This document shows positions 34,591 through 45,582 of a stretch of 64,000 nt of DNA, piece after piece. The first letter of the stretch is position 1; each line of letters starts with the position of its first letter. The notes below the pieces were generated by a model. The model did not search any database. It was not told the DNA's origin and saw only the letters and a list, made by a program, of their open reading frames with translations. A program made the position numbers and the translations under genes. Origin of the DNA: Glandiceps talaboti (lineage: Eukaryota > Hemichordata > Enteropneusta > Spengelidae); contig NC_135549.1 of assembly GCF_964340395.1 (NCBI RefSeq), forward strand, positions 35,676,332 through 35,740,331, given 5' to 3'.

Positions 34591-34639
34591 GTAATAATTA
34601 CTACAAAAATTTCTATTTCATAAGATAATCCTGATGTTA

Positions 34640-35640
34640 ACACTAGCTTGTATAGCAAGGTCTCAGTCTGATGTTAACACTGGGTTAGCATGGTGTCAGT
34701 CTGATGTTAACACTGGGTTAGCCTGGTGTCAGTCTGATGTTAACACTTAGTGTCAGTCTAATGTTAGCATGGTGTCAGTCTGATGTAAACACTGAGTTAG
34801 CATGGTGTCAGTCTGATGTTAGCACTGGGTCAGCATGGTGTCAGTCTGATGTTAGGACTGGGTTAGCATGGTGTCAGTCTGATGTTAACACTGGGTTAGC
34901 ATGGTGTCAGTCTGATGTAAACACTGAGTTAGCATGGTGTCAGTCTGATGTTAACACTGGGTTAGCCTGGTGTCAGTCTGATGTTAATACTGGGTTAGCA
35001 TGGTGTCAGTCTGATGTTAACACTGGGTTAGCATGGTGTCAGTCTGATGTTAACACTAGGTTAGCCTGGTGTCAGTCTGATATTAACACTGGATTTGCCT
35101 GGTGTCATTTTGATGATAGCGCTGGGGTAGCCTGATGTCAGTGTGATGTTAGCACTGGGTGTTATCTCGATCTTAACTCTGTTAGCCTGGTGTTATCTTG
35201 ATCTTAACTGTATTAGCCTGGTGTTATCTTGATCTTAACACTCTATTAGCCTGGTGTTATCTCGATGTTAACACTGGGTAAGCCTAGTGTTATCTTGATG
35301 TTAACACTCTGTTAGCCTGGTGTTATCTTGATCTTAACACTCTGTTAGCCTAGTGTTATCTTGATGTTAACACTGTGTTAGCCTGGTGTTATCTTGATCT
35401 TAACACTCTGTTAGCCTAGTGTTATCTTGATGTTAACACTGGGTTAGCCTGGTGTTATCTTGATCTTAACACTCTGTTAGCCTGGTGTTATCTTGATGTT
35501 AACACTGGGTTAGCCTGGTGTTATCTTGATGTTAACACTGGGTTAGCCTGGTGTTATCTTGATCTTAACACTCTGTTAGCCTGGTGTTACCTTGATCTTA
35601 ACACTCTGTTAGCCTGGTGTTATCCCGATCTTAACACTAT
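34640..35640. repeat. ~33-bp minisatellite in two subfamilies
   Basis: About 30 units. The first half (to about 35150) is GGTGTCAGTCTGATGTTAAC plus ACTGGGTTAGCAT. The second half is GGTGTTATCTTGATCTTAAC plus ACTCTGTTAGCCT. The 132-codon open frame at 34737-35135 (repeated AWCQSDVNTGL) exists only because the unit length is a multiple of three. Confidence 0.93.
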
Positions 35641-36257
35641 CTGTGACCACAATTCTACTATGGCGCATTATTAGGGCCATTATTATGTACAACTTATTTG
35701 ATTCGTCTCAACAACTTATTTGGCACCTCAACATCTTATTTGACTCGTCTCAACAACTTATTTGGCACCTCAATAACTTATTTCACTCGCCTCGACAACT
35801 TATTTGGCTACTCGACATCACTGATTACATGGCTGGTCTTGGTGAATGCTGTGCTCATGGTGTTAAACAAGCCTTACATGAACCAAAATTAATTAACTGC
35901 AATAATAATTGATTAACTGCAACCACAGTTGCAGTTAATCAGGGTACAGACAATATTGCCATGGTCACAGTTACTCAGTCTACAGACAATCTCACCAGGG
36001 TTGCAGTTACTGAGTGTACAGACAATTTTCAAGTTTTGCAATTCCAAAGTTTTATCGTTTTCTAGCTCACCGTTTTCAGTACCTTTCTGCCATTTTTCAC
36101 TGCAACAGAAAGATGGAGTGCTTTGTTTAATCAATCAATACATTTAGTTCTGATCTTGCTGGTTATTAAAGCACCCTATTTTGATGCGAAACCAGACTGT
36201 CTGTGACTTTTGTTTTGCATATTCTTGTGTGGTGATTATTTGTAAGAAGTTCTGTTT

Positions 36258-36640
36258 TTACCTCCTGTAAGGGTACGGGAGGTATTAAAATAGGAATGTC
36301 TGTCTGTCTGTCTGTCTCTGTGTGTGTCTGTGCCATCATTTTCTAAAATTCAGCTGTCTCAATTGTAATGAAATCTGGAATATATAATCTTTAGGGTAAT
36401 AGCTAGACCTGATTGGGTTTTGAGCCAGATCGGTTAATGTTTAATTAGAGAAATTTGCATATTAATGAAATCAAATAATTAAGCAATATCTTAAGACTCC
36501 ATACTTCAATTTCAATAAAAATTAGTATATTCATCAAACATAAGAAAATACATTTGTTCATGTACTTAATACTGTTAAGACAATATGAATTAATATAATT
36601 ATGCTATATTAATTTGAGTAAACTCGGAAGGCTGCCCTCA
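36258..36640 (+). mobile_element. Helentron-like repeat, family 3 (5' end)
   Basis: TTTTTACCTCCTGTAAGGGT then ACGGGAGGTATTA forms a hairpin (ACCTCC/GGAGGT), followed by a TCTG then TG microsatellite (36299-36330) and a body with GAAATTTGCATATTAATGA. Same plan as HINE-1 but unrelated sequence. The 3' end was not identified. Confidence 0.6.
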
Positions 36641-36685
36641 GCAGCCGGTCACTGTCAATGGTTTTATGATATTGCGTCTAGTCTG

Positions 36686-37263
36686 ACGAGTATAAAGTTG
36701 GCGTCAGATTCAGATTCAGATTCAGCTAGCATCATATTCAGCATCAGATAACCTCAGATCCAAAGACACCCGACGGACTCAATCAAAGCTGAAATAATAC
36801 CGTAATACTACAGGGAAAGATTCCACTTCACAACTTTTTGATGGAAGGAGGAATGTCTCTGCTTGCACAATTTTTAAATTTTAAATTAAATTTTTAAAAA
36901 TAGCAACATATTACGTATGTAAACTTAACTTTTACTGACACCTTTACTGATGCCATGTACATTATTGGCAAAAAGTATCAACCAACGAACATACAGTGGC
37001 TAAACTTGGGGCTATCAATGTCTCGGTTGCAAGTATTTCAACTCTATTTCACATATTTTTCCCAAATAAAAATTGTGCAAGCACAGACATTCCAACTTCC
37101 ATCAAAAGGCAGTGAAGTGGAATCTTTCCCTGTAGTCTCAACAGTATTATTTCAGGTTTGATTGAGTCCGTCGGGTGTCTTCGGTTCTGGGATTGATCTG
37201 GGGCTATCTGACGCTTAATATGACGCTATCTGAATCTGAATCTGACGCCAACTTTATACTCGT
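36686..37263. mobile_element. 578-bp foldback MITE with exact 9-bp TSD
   Basis: Arms of about 200 bases start ACGAGTATAAAGTTGGCGTC and are inverted at the other end. TCTAGTCTG flanks both sides (36677-36685 and 37264-37272). No coding capacity. The 9-bp duplication suggests mobilisation by a Mutator-like transposase, perhaps the same superfamily as the surrounding 9-kb element. Confidence 0.88.
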
Positions 37264-38094
37264 TCTAGTCTGCCCAAATTAGTGGGTCGAGAAGACCAAA
37301 TCCGAAACGTTTGGTGAGTATACAAATACTACATATTTTTTAGATCTTCCCTTTGGCTCTAGTGTCTACATTTCAATTGAGTTATACCTTTACGAAGTTC
37401 AATTCCATGAGAGAATGCAATGAAGACAAATGCGTATGCATGAAGTGTAATATGGCAAGATGGCGTCCATGATTCGAACATGTCGACTGTATTATATCGT
37501 AGGTAGCGTTTGCTGTGATTTTCGGGCTTCTTCTTCTGTGTTTGTGACATTGAATTCGGCGTGAACCAAATCCTACAAGTCGTACAATGTAAACGCAAAT
37601 AGAAGTGATTCACATCTGAATTGCAAAGTTGAGTTAAATTACGCCTTTATACTTGTCAAATTTGAATATAACACATCGTATGCAAAATGTTTCACCATTT
37701 TCATGTGCCGTCTTGGAGAGTTTAGAAACTACGAAATATTATCATTACTTATACATGTGATTGGTTACTTATTAATAGACTTGATTACAAAAGGTCTCCA
37801 TCAATAGCACGGCCATTCCGGTGAAGCATCTTCCTTCATGGCCAAAACAATAAATAAATACACCACATCACTGGACCCATGTCACCATTTCATCTCACTC
37901 AAACTGAAACCTTTTTTTTTCAGCTTCGTTACCGGATCGAACACATTACGTGAACTTACAGTTCACTTCATGCTCTTCGAAGATTCATTTGAGGTTAACC
38001 AAGGTTCACACGTACACATCGTTCAGAAATAAAAATTATCATGGTGTATACCAAGTTCATAGTTCTCCTCAGCAACACAAATTTGTTTATACGT

Positions 38095-38249
38095 TACCAT
38101 AGGTTTTTTTAGTTTAATTTTAATAATTGATGGTTCCCTTACGGGAGGTGCTCAGTTTACATCTGGTTGTGTGTAACAATTTAGCTGCATTATTATTTTA
38201 GCTTGAATTGAGGCATCTGTGAAAATCAAAGACAGGTACATTTGTAGAC
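38095..38249 (-). repeat. Possible LINE scrap related to 1265-1430
   Basis: GGTTCCCTTACGGGAGGTGC and nearby TTTTTTAGTTTAATTTT, plus GTGAAAATCAAAGACAGG, weakly resemble the LINE remnant around 1270-1450 in the same order. Low divergence support. Confidence 0.3.
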
Positions 38250-39519
38250 GCTTACCAGTCATAACGTCCCCGGGTCAAAACGTCCCCGGGTCAAAACGTC
38301 CCCGGGTATGACCAAATTTAACCAAGAGACTTGACTGTGTAACAGTTTCCGTTCCTTCCCTAAAACACGGTCAAGTATCGATGCCCATATTCCGAACCAT
38401 TTTCTGTTCGTGATTTACATGCTCATTTTCATAAAAATTGGAGGGCGTTCACCCACGTAGACATGAATATTTATATTGCGTAATAGCCAATCATGTACGA
38501 CATGACACGCACTGTAGCTAGCATGCAGCACCGACCATTGATATTGACACGCAAGACTTTTACGACCTCAAATCTGTCTGATTTCCCGTAAATAAAGTGA
38601 AAGAAAAAGGGATGTTTTAAAACGTTGTCCAGATACTTTTAAGATCGGGGTAGTTTTTCCTTAGACCCGAATGAAATATCAAAAGGAGTTGAGGACGCCC
38701 AATTCTAATCCCGCGTACCCATTTCCCCTGACCTAAACACCGTTTCGTAACTACACCAAACAATCCGTGCTCGCAAACAATGTGCAGGTATATATAGCGT
38801 CGCTTTACAAGGTTAAACCATCCAGATTTAGGAAATAAAAAAAGTTTTAGTGATTTCCTTGCATATTTGCAAAAATAAGGTGGTGTCGGTTCTTCATAGA
38901 TGTAATATAATAATTATAAAAGGTTAACCCTGTTAGGTCTGGCCTATCTCTCTGGAGCCGCCTTATATTTCGGAGAGAGGGGTACATTTGATTTTTTTTA
39001 ACGAGCATAGGTACCTAACCATCCAGAGACTGCCACTACTATGAGTATGAGTTTACCAATAGTATTGTGTCAACACTTGAGTGTAAGTGTCAATAATTAC
39101 CGTGAAAGATACAATTTAGTTTTCACCGACTTGCCAGTGCATACTACTTTCGTTCATCACGATTAACTATATTTGCATGATGTGCTAAATACATTGATCA
39201 ATCGCAGCATTCAAGTATTTGAAGCGTCGCCACGCGTGACTTCAAACCTTACCGCCCTCTTCATTTGTGTTGCTAATTAGCACTTGTGTTAGCGATCCAT
39301 GGGAGCCGCATAAACGTATTTTGGGCACCTGAGGTGGGTACGCAGTCACATTACTGTATTGTGATGTAAGAAATAGTAAGAAATAAGGATATAATGTAAC
39401 ACACACACACACACACACTCACACACAAATAGTTTGGGTCGAGAAAAATGGAAAGACGGGGACGTTTTGACCCGGGGACGTGGGGACGTTTTGACCCGGG
39501 GACGTTTTGACTGGATACC
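38250..39519. mobile_element. 1.27-kb TIR element with 8-bp TSD and iterated ACGTCCCCGGGTCAAA ends
   Basis: TTGTAGAC flanks both sides (38242-38249 and 39520-39527). The ends read G(C/G)T(T/A)(A/T)CCAGTCA(T/A)AACGTCCCC and continue as two or three CGGGTCAAAACGTCCCC iterations, inverted at the right end. No transposase frame seen. An 8-bp duplication fits hAT-, P- or Merlin-type elements, but the class is unassigned. Confidence 0.85.
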
Positions 39520-40555
39520 TTGTAGACTGAGGACAAAGCCTACTGGTTACTTTATTAGTGACTCTGTGCAAGTCACATAGTCACTGAGCAATCATTGAAA
39601 CTTAGTGTATGTCAGTCTCTGAATCCCAGTCTATGAATCCAGTTAAAAGAGTATGTGTTAGTTAATCAATGAAAATCGGTGTAAGACAGTTGCTGTATCC
39701 ATTATGTAAAGAGTATATATCATAGTCAGTCATTGATAACCATTGAAACTCTACACATGTCAGTCACTGAACTGGATTAAAGTGGCCATATGGATATGAG
39801 GATTGGCTATTTATTTTGGATTTTAAATTTATAAAAGAAAATGTGAAACAACATATGTTAAGTCCTTGTTTGTAACTCAACAAATTCTGAAAGATTAATA
39901 AATGTATAACATGTTTGTTATTGTATGTACAATATCAAACTTTTTACACATTATTTTATTTGGTCAGTATTATTTCACATTGAAGGAAGCCATGATAACA
40001 TTGTTTTATGAATAAAAAATTCAAAATAAATCCTCATCCACGCATGGCCACTTTAAGGTAGTGTGTATTATAGTCAGTTAATGATTACAGACAAAAATAG
40101 TTTGACAGAAGAATTGAAGAGTCCTTTCCAGTGTATTTTAGACACATCACTATAAAGCTGATATGTGTGTATGCTTTTCTTTAGCGCAATCATACCGTTT
40201 CCATGCTATAAACAGTCTAGTATGTTCAAGGTAGTGGTAATCGGCTGTATTCAAAGAATTCTATAAGAAGAACCTATGGGAATCAAGATGGTGGACAATT
40301 TGAATTCATATAATTTATCCTCAGTATATTAGTGTGAGCAGCACATTCTGCATTGTTGTTACAGTACTTTACTTGAGGATTTGTAGACTGAAAGATCCAG
40401 TCTTGTGTAAACTCCTTCATTGCATCTGAATGGAATATTGAGTTGCTGCCCTACAGCTTTATATCCTGAGATTTTGACACGCGTTACTGTTGTTAACTGT
40501 GAATGATCATGTAATATTCTGACGTAATACTTACCTTATTGGGTATGCAAGTTTT

Positions 40556-41116
40556 TAGCACAACTGAACTGATCGCCCGGCGTCTGTCTGTCTGTGTGTG
40601 TGGATGTGTGTGTGTAAACAACTTAAAGTCAAAAACCGCTGAATAATAACAGGGATTAATAGACAATTGAATAAACATTCAGAAAAATGTATGTAAATTT
40701 GCCTAGCAACAAGACCACTCCCATAGCAACAGCCAAATGATCACGTATATTGCGAAGGTAACAACAGGAATTGAAAGACAAATGAACATTCAAAAAATGT
40801 ATGTAAATATGCCTAGCAACAAGACCACGCCCATAGCAACAGCCAAATGATCATGTATATTGTAAAGATAATATCAGGAATTCATACACAAGTGAACAAA
40901 AACATTCAAAAATGTATGCAAATATATCTAACAACATGACCATGCTCATAGCAACAGCCAAATGATAGCATATATCGTAAAGATAGCAACATGGTTGGAT
41001 AGGTAACTGGATAGTCATTCAACAAATGAACACTTCTTGTTAGCATGAACTACCATATGGATAAACATTTTAAAAAACTGTACAGTTGTGCTACAATGCC
41101 ATTGGCGGTATTTTTT
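40556..41116 (+). mobile_element. HINE-1 copy e, internally deleted
   Basis: TTTTTAGCACAACTGAACTG, a short TCTG/TG tract and ACAACTTAAAGTCAAAAACC, then a jump straight into three ~110-bp CATAGCAACAGCC units. It ends GTTGTGCTACAATGCCATTG GCGGTATTTTT. Confidence 0.82.
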
Positions 41117-41164
41117 ATATTAAAATATAATTTTCAATTTGATTTATTTCATGTTTCTATACAT

Positions 41165-41238
41165 TATGTAATGTAATGTAATGTAATGTAATGTAATGCA
41201 ATGTAATGTATGGGTGGATGGATGGATGGGTGGATGTA
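41165..41238. repeat. (TGTAA)n and (GGAT)n microsatellites
   Basis: About nine TGTAA/TGCAA units followed by GGATGGATGGATGGG. Confidence 0.9.
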
Positions 41239-42044
41239 CATAGGGATGTAGCTAATTTCAAATGTAGCCAGTAAAATGTGAAACATAGGCAGTACTGTAT
41301 TCTCTAAGAGTGAGACTCTTAAATCAGCCCAATGATGGAAATATACTGGTTGAAACAATGATTTTGTAGAGAAATCATTAAAAAATAAGTATACTAACCA
41401 TGCATCCACCTATGGACACATGCTCATATGTATAACTGTGTGTACATGTAAGTTAAGACAATGGGCCACAAGTGAAAATAGAAAGTTAAAAGTAGATAAT
41501 GAGGGGTTATTTAGAACAACAACTACAACTGATAAACTAGAAATATTTATTTATAAGGTGAATGCCTGGTGACTTACTTTTCAGCTTAGCTACTACGTCT
41601 GCATACTGATGTGATAGGTGTTTAGTACTTTAGCCTTTTACGTTACAAAACAACACAAATTATATATATGCCCAATTTTATTCTAATATTGCTACCCTTA
41701 GTTGATTCTAATTACTAAATGTTGGTCTCAAAATACAGTGGACTCAGGCATAGGTGGCCATTACTTATAAATTCCCAAAGATTTTTTAATTCTTCATTCA
41801 GCCAAAGAGAATACAAGTGGGTGAGGGGTTTTCAGTAGGAGTCATTACACAAGTAATGAAAACAACCTCTAAGAAGCATCCTGGAAAGGATACAAAACTG
41901 AAGTGCGGTAGGATGAAACAGGATACTTTGCCACAAACCATTCTAATTATGCTTTAAGCTAATTAAAAATTCAAGCCAAGTTTTGTCATTGCCAACAATA
42001 CTTATTGAAATTTAGTAAATACTGTACATGTCTCTGAGAGATAC

Positions 42045-42525
42045 CTTTCAACCAGACTGAATATAATACAGTCATTATTGTCGTGAAATTTAAGTCCAGT
42101 ATAAAACTTCACCTTTTCATTATTAGCATCAAATGGTTTAGTAGAAACAGTAAACTGTTCCTGATTCTGTTGAGTCTGTCTCGGTGCATTTCTCAAATTG
42201 TTAATCTCTATATATAAAGTCTCATTATCTCTGCATGAGAAATATCTGTACCACTGCACTGTCTGTGTTGAAATGGTGCGATGTCCCTCTTTTAAAGTCT
42301 CGGTGTCTATTAAACTCACTACTGAATCAGCTGGTTTAATTTTAATGCTGGAAAATATGTAGAAGGAACCTCTCTGATGTCCACTGAGTTTTTTTTCTGA
42401 CCTCTGCATGGTTTGTTCATATCTTTCCATTCTGCCTGTGGATGGGGATTGTGACACTGTATGTCTCATGTGTAGGGAAGGAACTCTGCCTGGATTTGTC
42501 GAGTAATACAACTTTGAAGGCTGAC
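42045..42525 (-). pseudogene. Transposase-like exon with KVKFYTGL motif
   Basis: On the minus strand the exon starts after a GTTGACAG acceptor. It reads GQPSKLYYSTNPGRVPSLHM, a polar region, VQWYRYFSCRDNETLYIEIN and finally FDANNEKVKFYTGL...IIFSLVE before a GTATCT donor. The (N)EKVKFYTGL block resembles the helix-turn-helix preceding the DDE_Tnp_4 nuclease domain in animal transposon proteins. That domain itself is not found downstream, so the unit is probably truncated. The exon joins in frame to the exon ending at 44150. It is likely a relic of the surrounding 9-kb element's gene, though a nested element is possible. Confidence 0.4.
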
Positions 42526-42719
42526 CTGTCAACATAAACATCAAACAGAACAACATTGAATCATCATTTTTTAATCTCAAAATGAACATGAAAAAAACAC
42601 TCAACATAGGAACCAATAGTAGAAATTGGTGACAGAATAGCTATGTAATAGAGCCCTAAGAAATTACAAGGTGTGGGGGGGGGGGGGGGGGTACATGTAC
42701 CTTTTTTCAAATGGGTCCT

Positions 42720-43093
42720 CAGGGAGGGCCATATTTTAGAAAATGGAAATTGATGTGAGGAGCAGAGTGGGTCTCATAGTAGTAATGGGGGAACAACATT
42801 ACAAGATATTGGTAATAATATGGTGGAGTGGAGATGTTGACCAATCAGCCCTGGGGTTGTCAGTTGTGCACTCCATCTAGGCTTTGGCAGTTCTGGCCTT
42901 CAGCTCAGCCAATAGATCCAAACACAGGCATTGATACAAACACAAACTCACTGAAACTCACTGTGATGCCTTTAAAAATTATCAATGTGGTGGGATCTTA
43001 CTACAGAAAAATTATCTGTTTCTAGTGGGATTGAACCCAGGACCTCCTGACTACTAATCTTGAGCTCTAACAACTATGCCACAGGGAGGCAGT
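42720..43093 (-). mobile_element. tRNA-derived SINE
   Basis: The minus strand begins at about 43093 with GCCTCCCTGTGGCATAG, followed by TTGTTAGAGC (A-box region), and 40 bases on GGTTCAATCCC (B box), giving a tRNA-like head of about 68 bases. A non-tRNA body follows towards 42720. Box spacing is right for RNA polymerase III. The tail is unclear, and a G-run lies at 42676-42692. Confidence 0.65.
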
Positions 43094-43154
43094 TAAAAAT
43101 GTTTTTCATTAAAATCTTTTTACAGGGTATGGTCATTTGTTAGTGAAAGGAAAT

Positions 43155-43200
43155 TGAGGAGGGGGGGGGGGTCACTTTTTAACCACCCCCCCCCCCCACT
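43155..43200. repeat. G-run facing C-run (potential hairpin)
   Basis: About 11 G, a 12-base AT-rich spacer and about 14 C. Confidence 0.8.
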
Positions 43201-44149
43201 AAAAAACATAAGTAGAATTACATGTTTCTCAATTTGACAATTTGACAACTTTCAGTTTGGATATTATTGCTTGCATTAACCTGCAATGAATGTAAAACAT
43301 TTTGGAATTGAAATAAACACTACTAACTACAACTTTACACTCTACAACATGGAATGGGAAATGACAACTCCAAATAACAACATTGGCATTTATCACTCAT
43401 CATCATCATGTCCCTGTAATCAGATTCACTTGGCAGCTCAGTATCGCGTGTAATCTAGTTACATTTTCACAGCTGGTTATCTGGGGACATGACCTTAAAA
43501 GTTCAAAAGGGTCAAGACTGATTTCAAAAATATTGGTTTCATGTATTAAGACTGAGTAAACGAAAAAAAATAAAAACTTCCAAACACTATTCCACTTTCA
43601 GTCACTGATGACATTTATCATAATAATTTGTGTTATTTATCACTCAAACATTTGCCACTATTGCACTCTGTACTGAGCCTCAGTATAATACAACTGTACT
43701 CATGTAATTACACTAAAGTATGTGTAGACTATTCAACCAGTTAGCTTGAAATCTAACCCAAAACATTTTGAACAATTATTGGGAAATTGTTGGGGCTGAC
43801 AACTAACAGTTTAAAAAAACACATAATTTAGTTGACATTAGGAATGTGCTATTGATTACAGTTTAAAGTCGCTTGTGAGCTTAATCCTATTCAAGAATGG
43901 TGATGGGTCATAAGTAATGGTGTTATTTGGTATTTACGATGTTCAAAACTATCGTCAATGCTGACGGTATATTTTGAATATGACGATGCTTGAATATAAT
44001 TATTAGCTCACAAGTGACACTGACTGTGTTGTGTCACCGAGAACATACACGGAACAATTGTCAGACAGTAATAATGGACAAGATCACAACAAATACATTA
44101 AATAATAAATAGCTTATTGAATAGCTAGATAAAGTTTAAATTTCTGTAC

Positions 44150-44460
44150 CTGTGACAAAGTACATGTAATCTCCACAGACTAGACACGTGTGACGTATCC
44201 GATACTCTGTTGTTTCCTTCTCGAGATAATGCAGTAAGCCATCATTATGTCCTCTCTCCTCTCGGACGGCTCTGTTTGATCTCTTTCTCCAACATATTTA
44301 GAATGTGTACTTTGGTTATAACATTTGCTTCCGTTTCTGGGGTCAACATCGTGTGAACCCACCAGTCACTCTTCAAAAAACTACACAAAAATTTGATGAT
44401 GCTCTTTGACGTAACAGCAGATTTTGTATGACGTGAAATGACGTTTGTGCAAGAGAGCAC
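44150..44460 (-). pseudogene. First exon of the 9-kb element's coding unit, frameshifted
   Basis: The minus-strand frame contains WWVHTMLTPETEANVITKV and MLEKEIKQSRPRGE. A frame change in a purine-rich stretch near 44262 leads to DGLLHYLEKETTEYRIRHTC and LVCGDYMYFVT, ending at a G|GTACAG donor (44150). Donor phase matches the exon at 42525 exactly. It starts about 220 bases inside the right TIR, which is where a transposon promoter and N-terminus would be expected. The CLVCG pair may belong to a zinc-binding domain. I do not recognise the protein family. Confidence 0.4.
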
Positions 44461-44713
44461 ATATTTACTGAAGGGGAGCTAGGGATGCTAAAATATTGCG
44501 TACAAGAGAACGTTATACATGTTGACAGTTATCGAGGAGCAAAAGAAGTTGTCGAGGTGAGTCAAATAAGTTATCGAGGAGCCAAAGAAGTTGTCGAGGC
44601 GAGTCAAATAAGTTGTCGAGTAGCCAAAGTTGTTGAGGCGAATCAAATAAGTTGTACATAATAATGGCCCTAATACTCCGCCATAATTCTACTCTATTGC
44701 AATCTCTTTTTAG

Positions 44714-44822
44714 GACAATGCCTTTATTCGTCGAATGGAACAGCTTTGTGATACTGTTGTAAAAATAGATTCATTCGTTGGTTCAGATAAAGATAAAAAT
44801 CCTGTATACAAGGACTATCATG
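44714..44822 (+). CDS. ELP4: ELP4 exon (DNAFIRRMEQLCDTVVKIDS...)
   Basis: A 109-base exon, phase 0 to 1, between CAATCTCTTTTTAG and GTAGGA. It encodes FIRRMEQLCDTVVKIDSFVG then NPVYKDYHG. This matches the R...LSD.VV.LESF.GS...NPLYKDYHG block of vertebrate ELP4. The polypyrimidine tract and AG are native, but the 9-kb transposon's target duplication ends at 44693, only 20 bases upstream. The branch point may therefore be supplied by the duplicated target sequence or the element's terminus. Confidence 0.95.
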
Positions 44823-45316
44823 GTAGGAAAAGCAGTACATTATTTTGTGTCATTTTTCTTTTCTTTTTCTTTCTTACAGTGTCATGTAAATCAACTAGTT
44901 AAGAGTGATCCATAAAGAAATACGTATCTTAAAACTGTAATAGATAGTGTCAGTATAACTTCCATTTACTCGCTCTGTAATCAATTGGCCAGAAGAGCAT
45001 CAACAGACATCACTCACTTTCATTTATTAGCCCCAATGAGCACAGCCTGGGATCATCTATGTATTTGTGTGTTTGGTTCTGTCAGTCTGTCTGTAGTTAG
45101 CCATATCTCTGACACCATGACACAATTTTCAACCCAAGCCAAAGATGAAAGAGGTCACCTGAGGTATAAACAAAATATAATGTAAGGGACAAGTACATTA
45201 CATGTAGACATGAAATACAGTAAATAAAACGAATTGAGTTTTCTACTTAATCAGATTTTAAGCAGATGAATTTTGAAGTGGCTAATTACAATGCTGACTG
45301 TTTTATCTGCCATTAG

Positions 45317-45423
45317 GACTGTTTACAATTCAAAAGCTTCCAAGATTGAATAGTTTGACATCTTATGTTCCTGAATCTTTTGACCTGGCATTTAAACTGA
45401 AGAAGAAGAAGTTTGTCCTAGAG
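45317..45423 (+). CDS. ELP4: ELP4 exon (GLFTIQKLPRLNSL...FKLKKKKFVLE)
   Basis: A 107-base exon, phase 1 to 0, between TGCCATTAG and GTATTG. It encodes LFTIQKLPRLNSLTSYVPES then FDLAFKLKKKKFVLE. It matches the GL.HI.Q.PRLN and LAFKLKRK.F.IE blocks near the C-terminus of ELP4. The preceding intron is only about 0.5 kb and free of recognised elements. HINE-1 copy f starts 48 bases after the donor. Confidence 0.95.
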
Positions 45424-45471
45424 GTATTGTCAATAATGTCTTCAAGATTTCATATTAAAGTGGCACAAGCT

Positions 45472-45550
45472 TTTTTAGCACATCTGAACTGAGGTTCAGT
45501 AGTGCTATAGGGATCGCCTGGCATGTGTCTGTCTGTCTGTCTGTCTGTCT

Positions 45551-45582
<32 letters not shown>

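Larger units (their letters stand above)
35660..44684. mobile_element. 9.0-kb TIR element with exact 9-bp TSD (Mutator-like candidate)
   Basis: AATTCTACT flanks both ends (35651-35659 and 44685-44693). Ends are ATGGCG(C/G)A(T/G)TATTAGGG then CCATTATTATGTACAACTTA, inverted. They continue into ~30-base subterminal units (ACAACTTATTTGACTCGCCT / GGCACCTCAA type) at 35690-35815 and 44530-44660. A 9-bp duplication with long TIRs is typical of Mutator-like elements, which is inference here. The interior is itself full of nested elements and holds a degraded spliced coding unit starting near the right end (44460, minus strand). It occupies the intron between two ELP4 exons. Confidence 0.85.

Noticed and set aside
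34737-35135. 132-codon frame with repeated AWCQSDVNTGL
   Set aside because: Product of a 33-bp minisatellite whose unit is divisible by three; no start/splice context.
42526-42616. First ~30 codons of the long minus-strand frame at 42002-42616
   Set aside because: They lie upstream of a clear splice acceptor (42525) and are probably intronic.
43026-43093. Functional tRNA gene
   Set aside because: A and B boxes are present, but arm pairing is poor by eye and it is followed by a repeat-like body; a SINE fits better.
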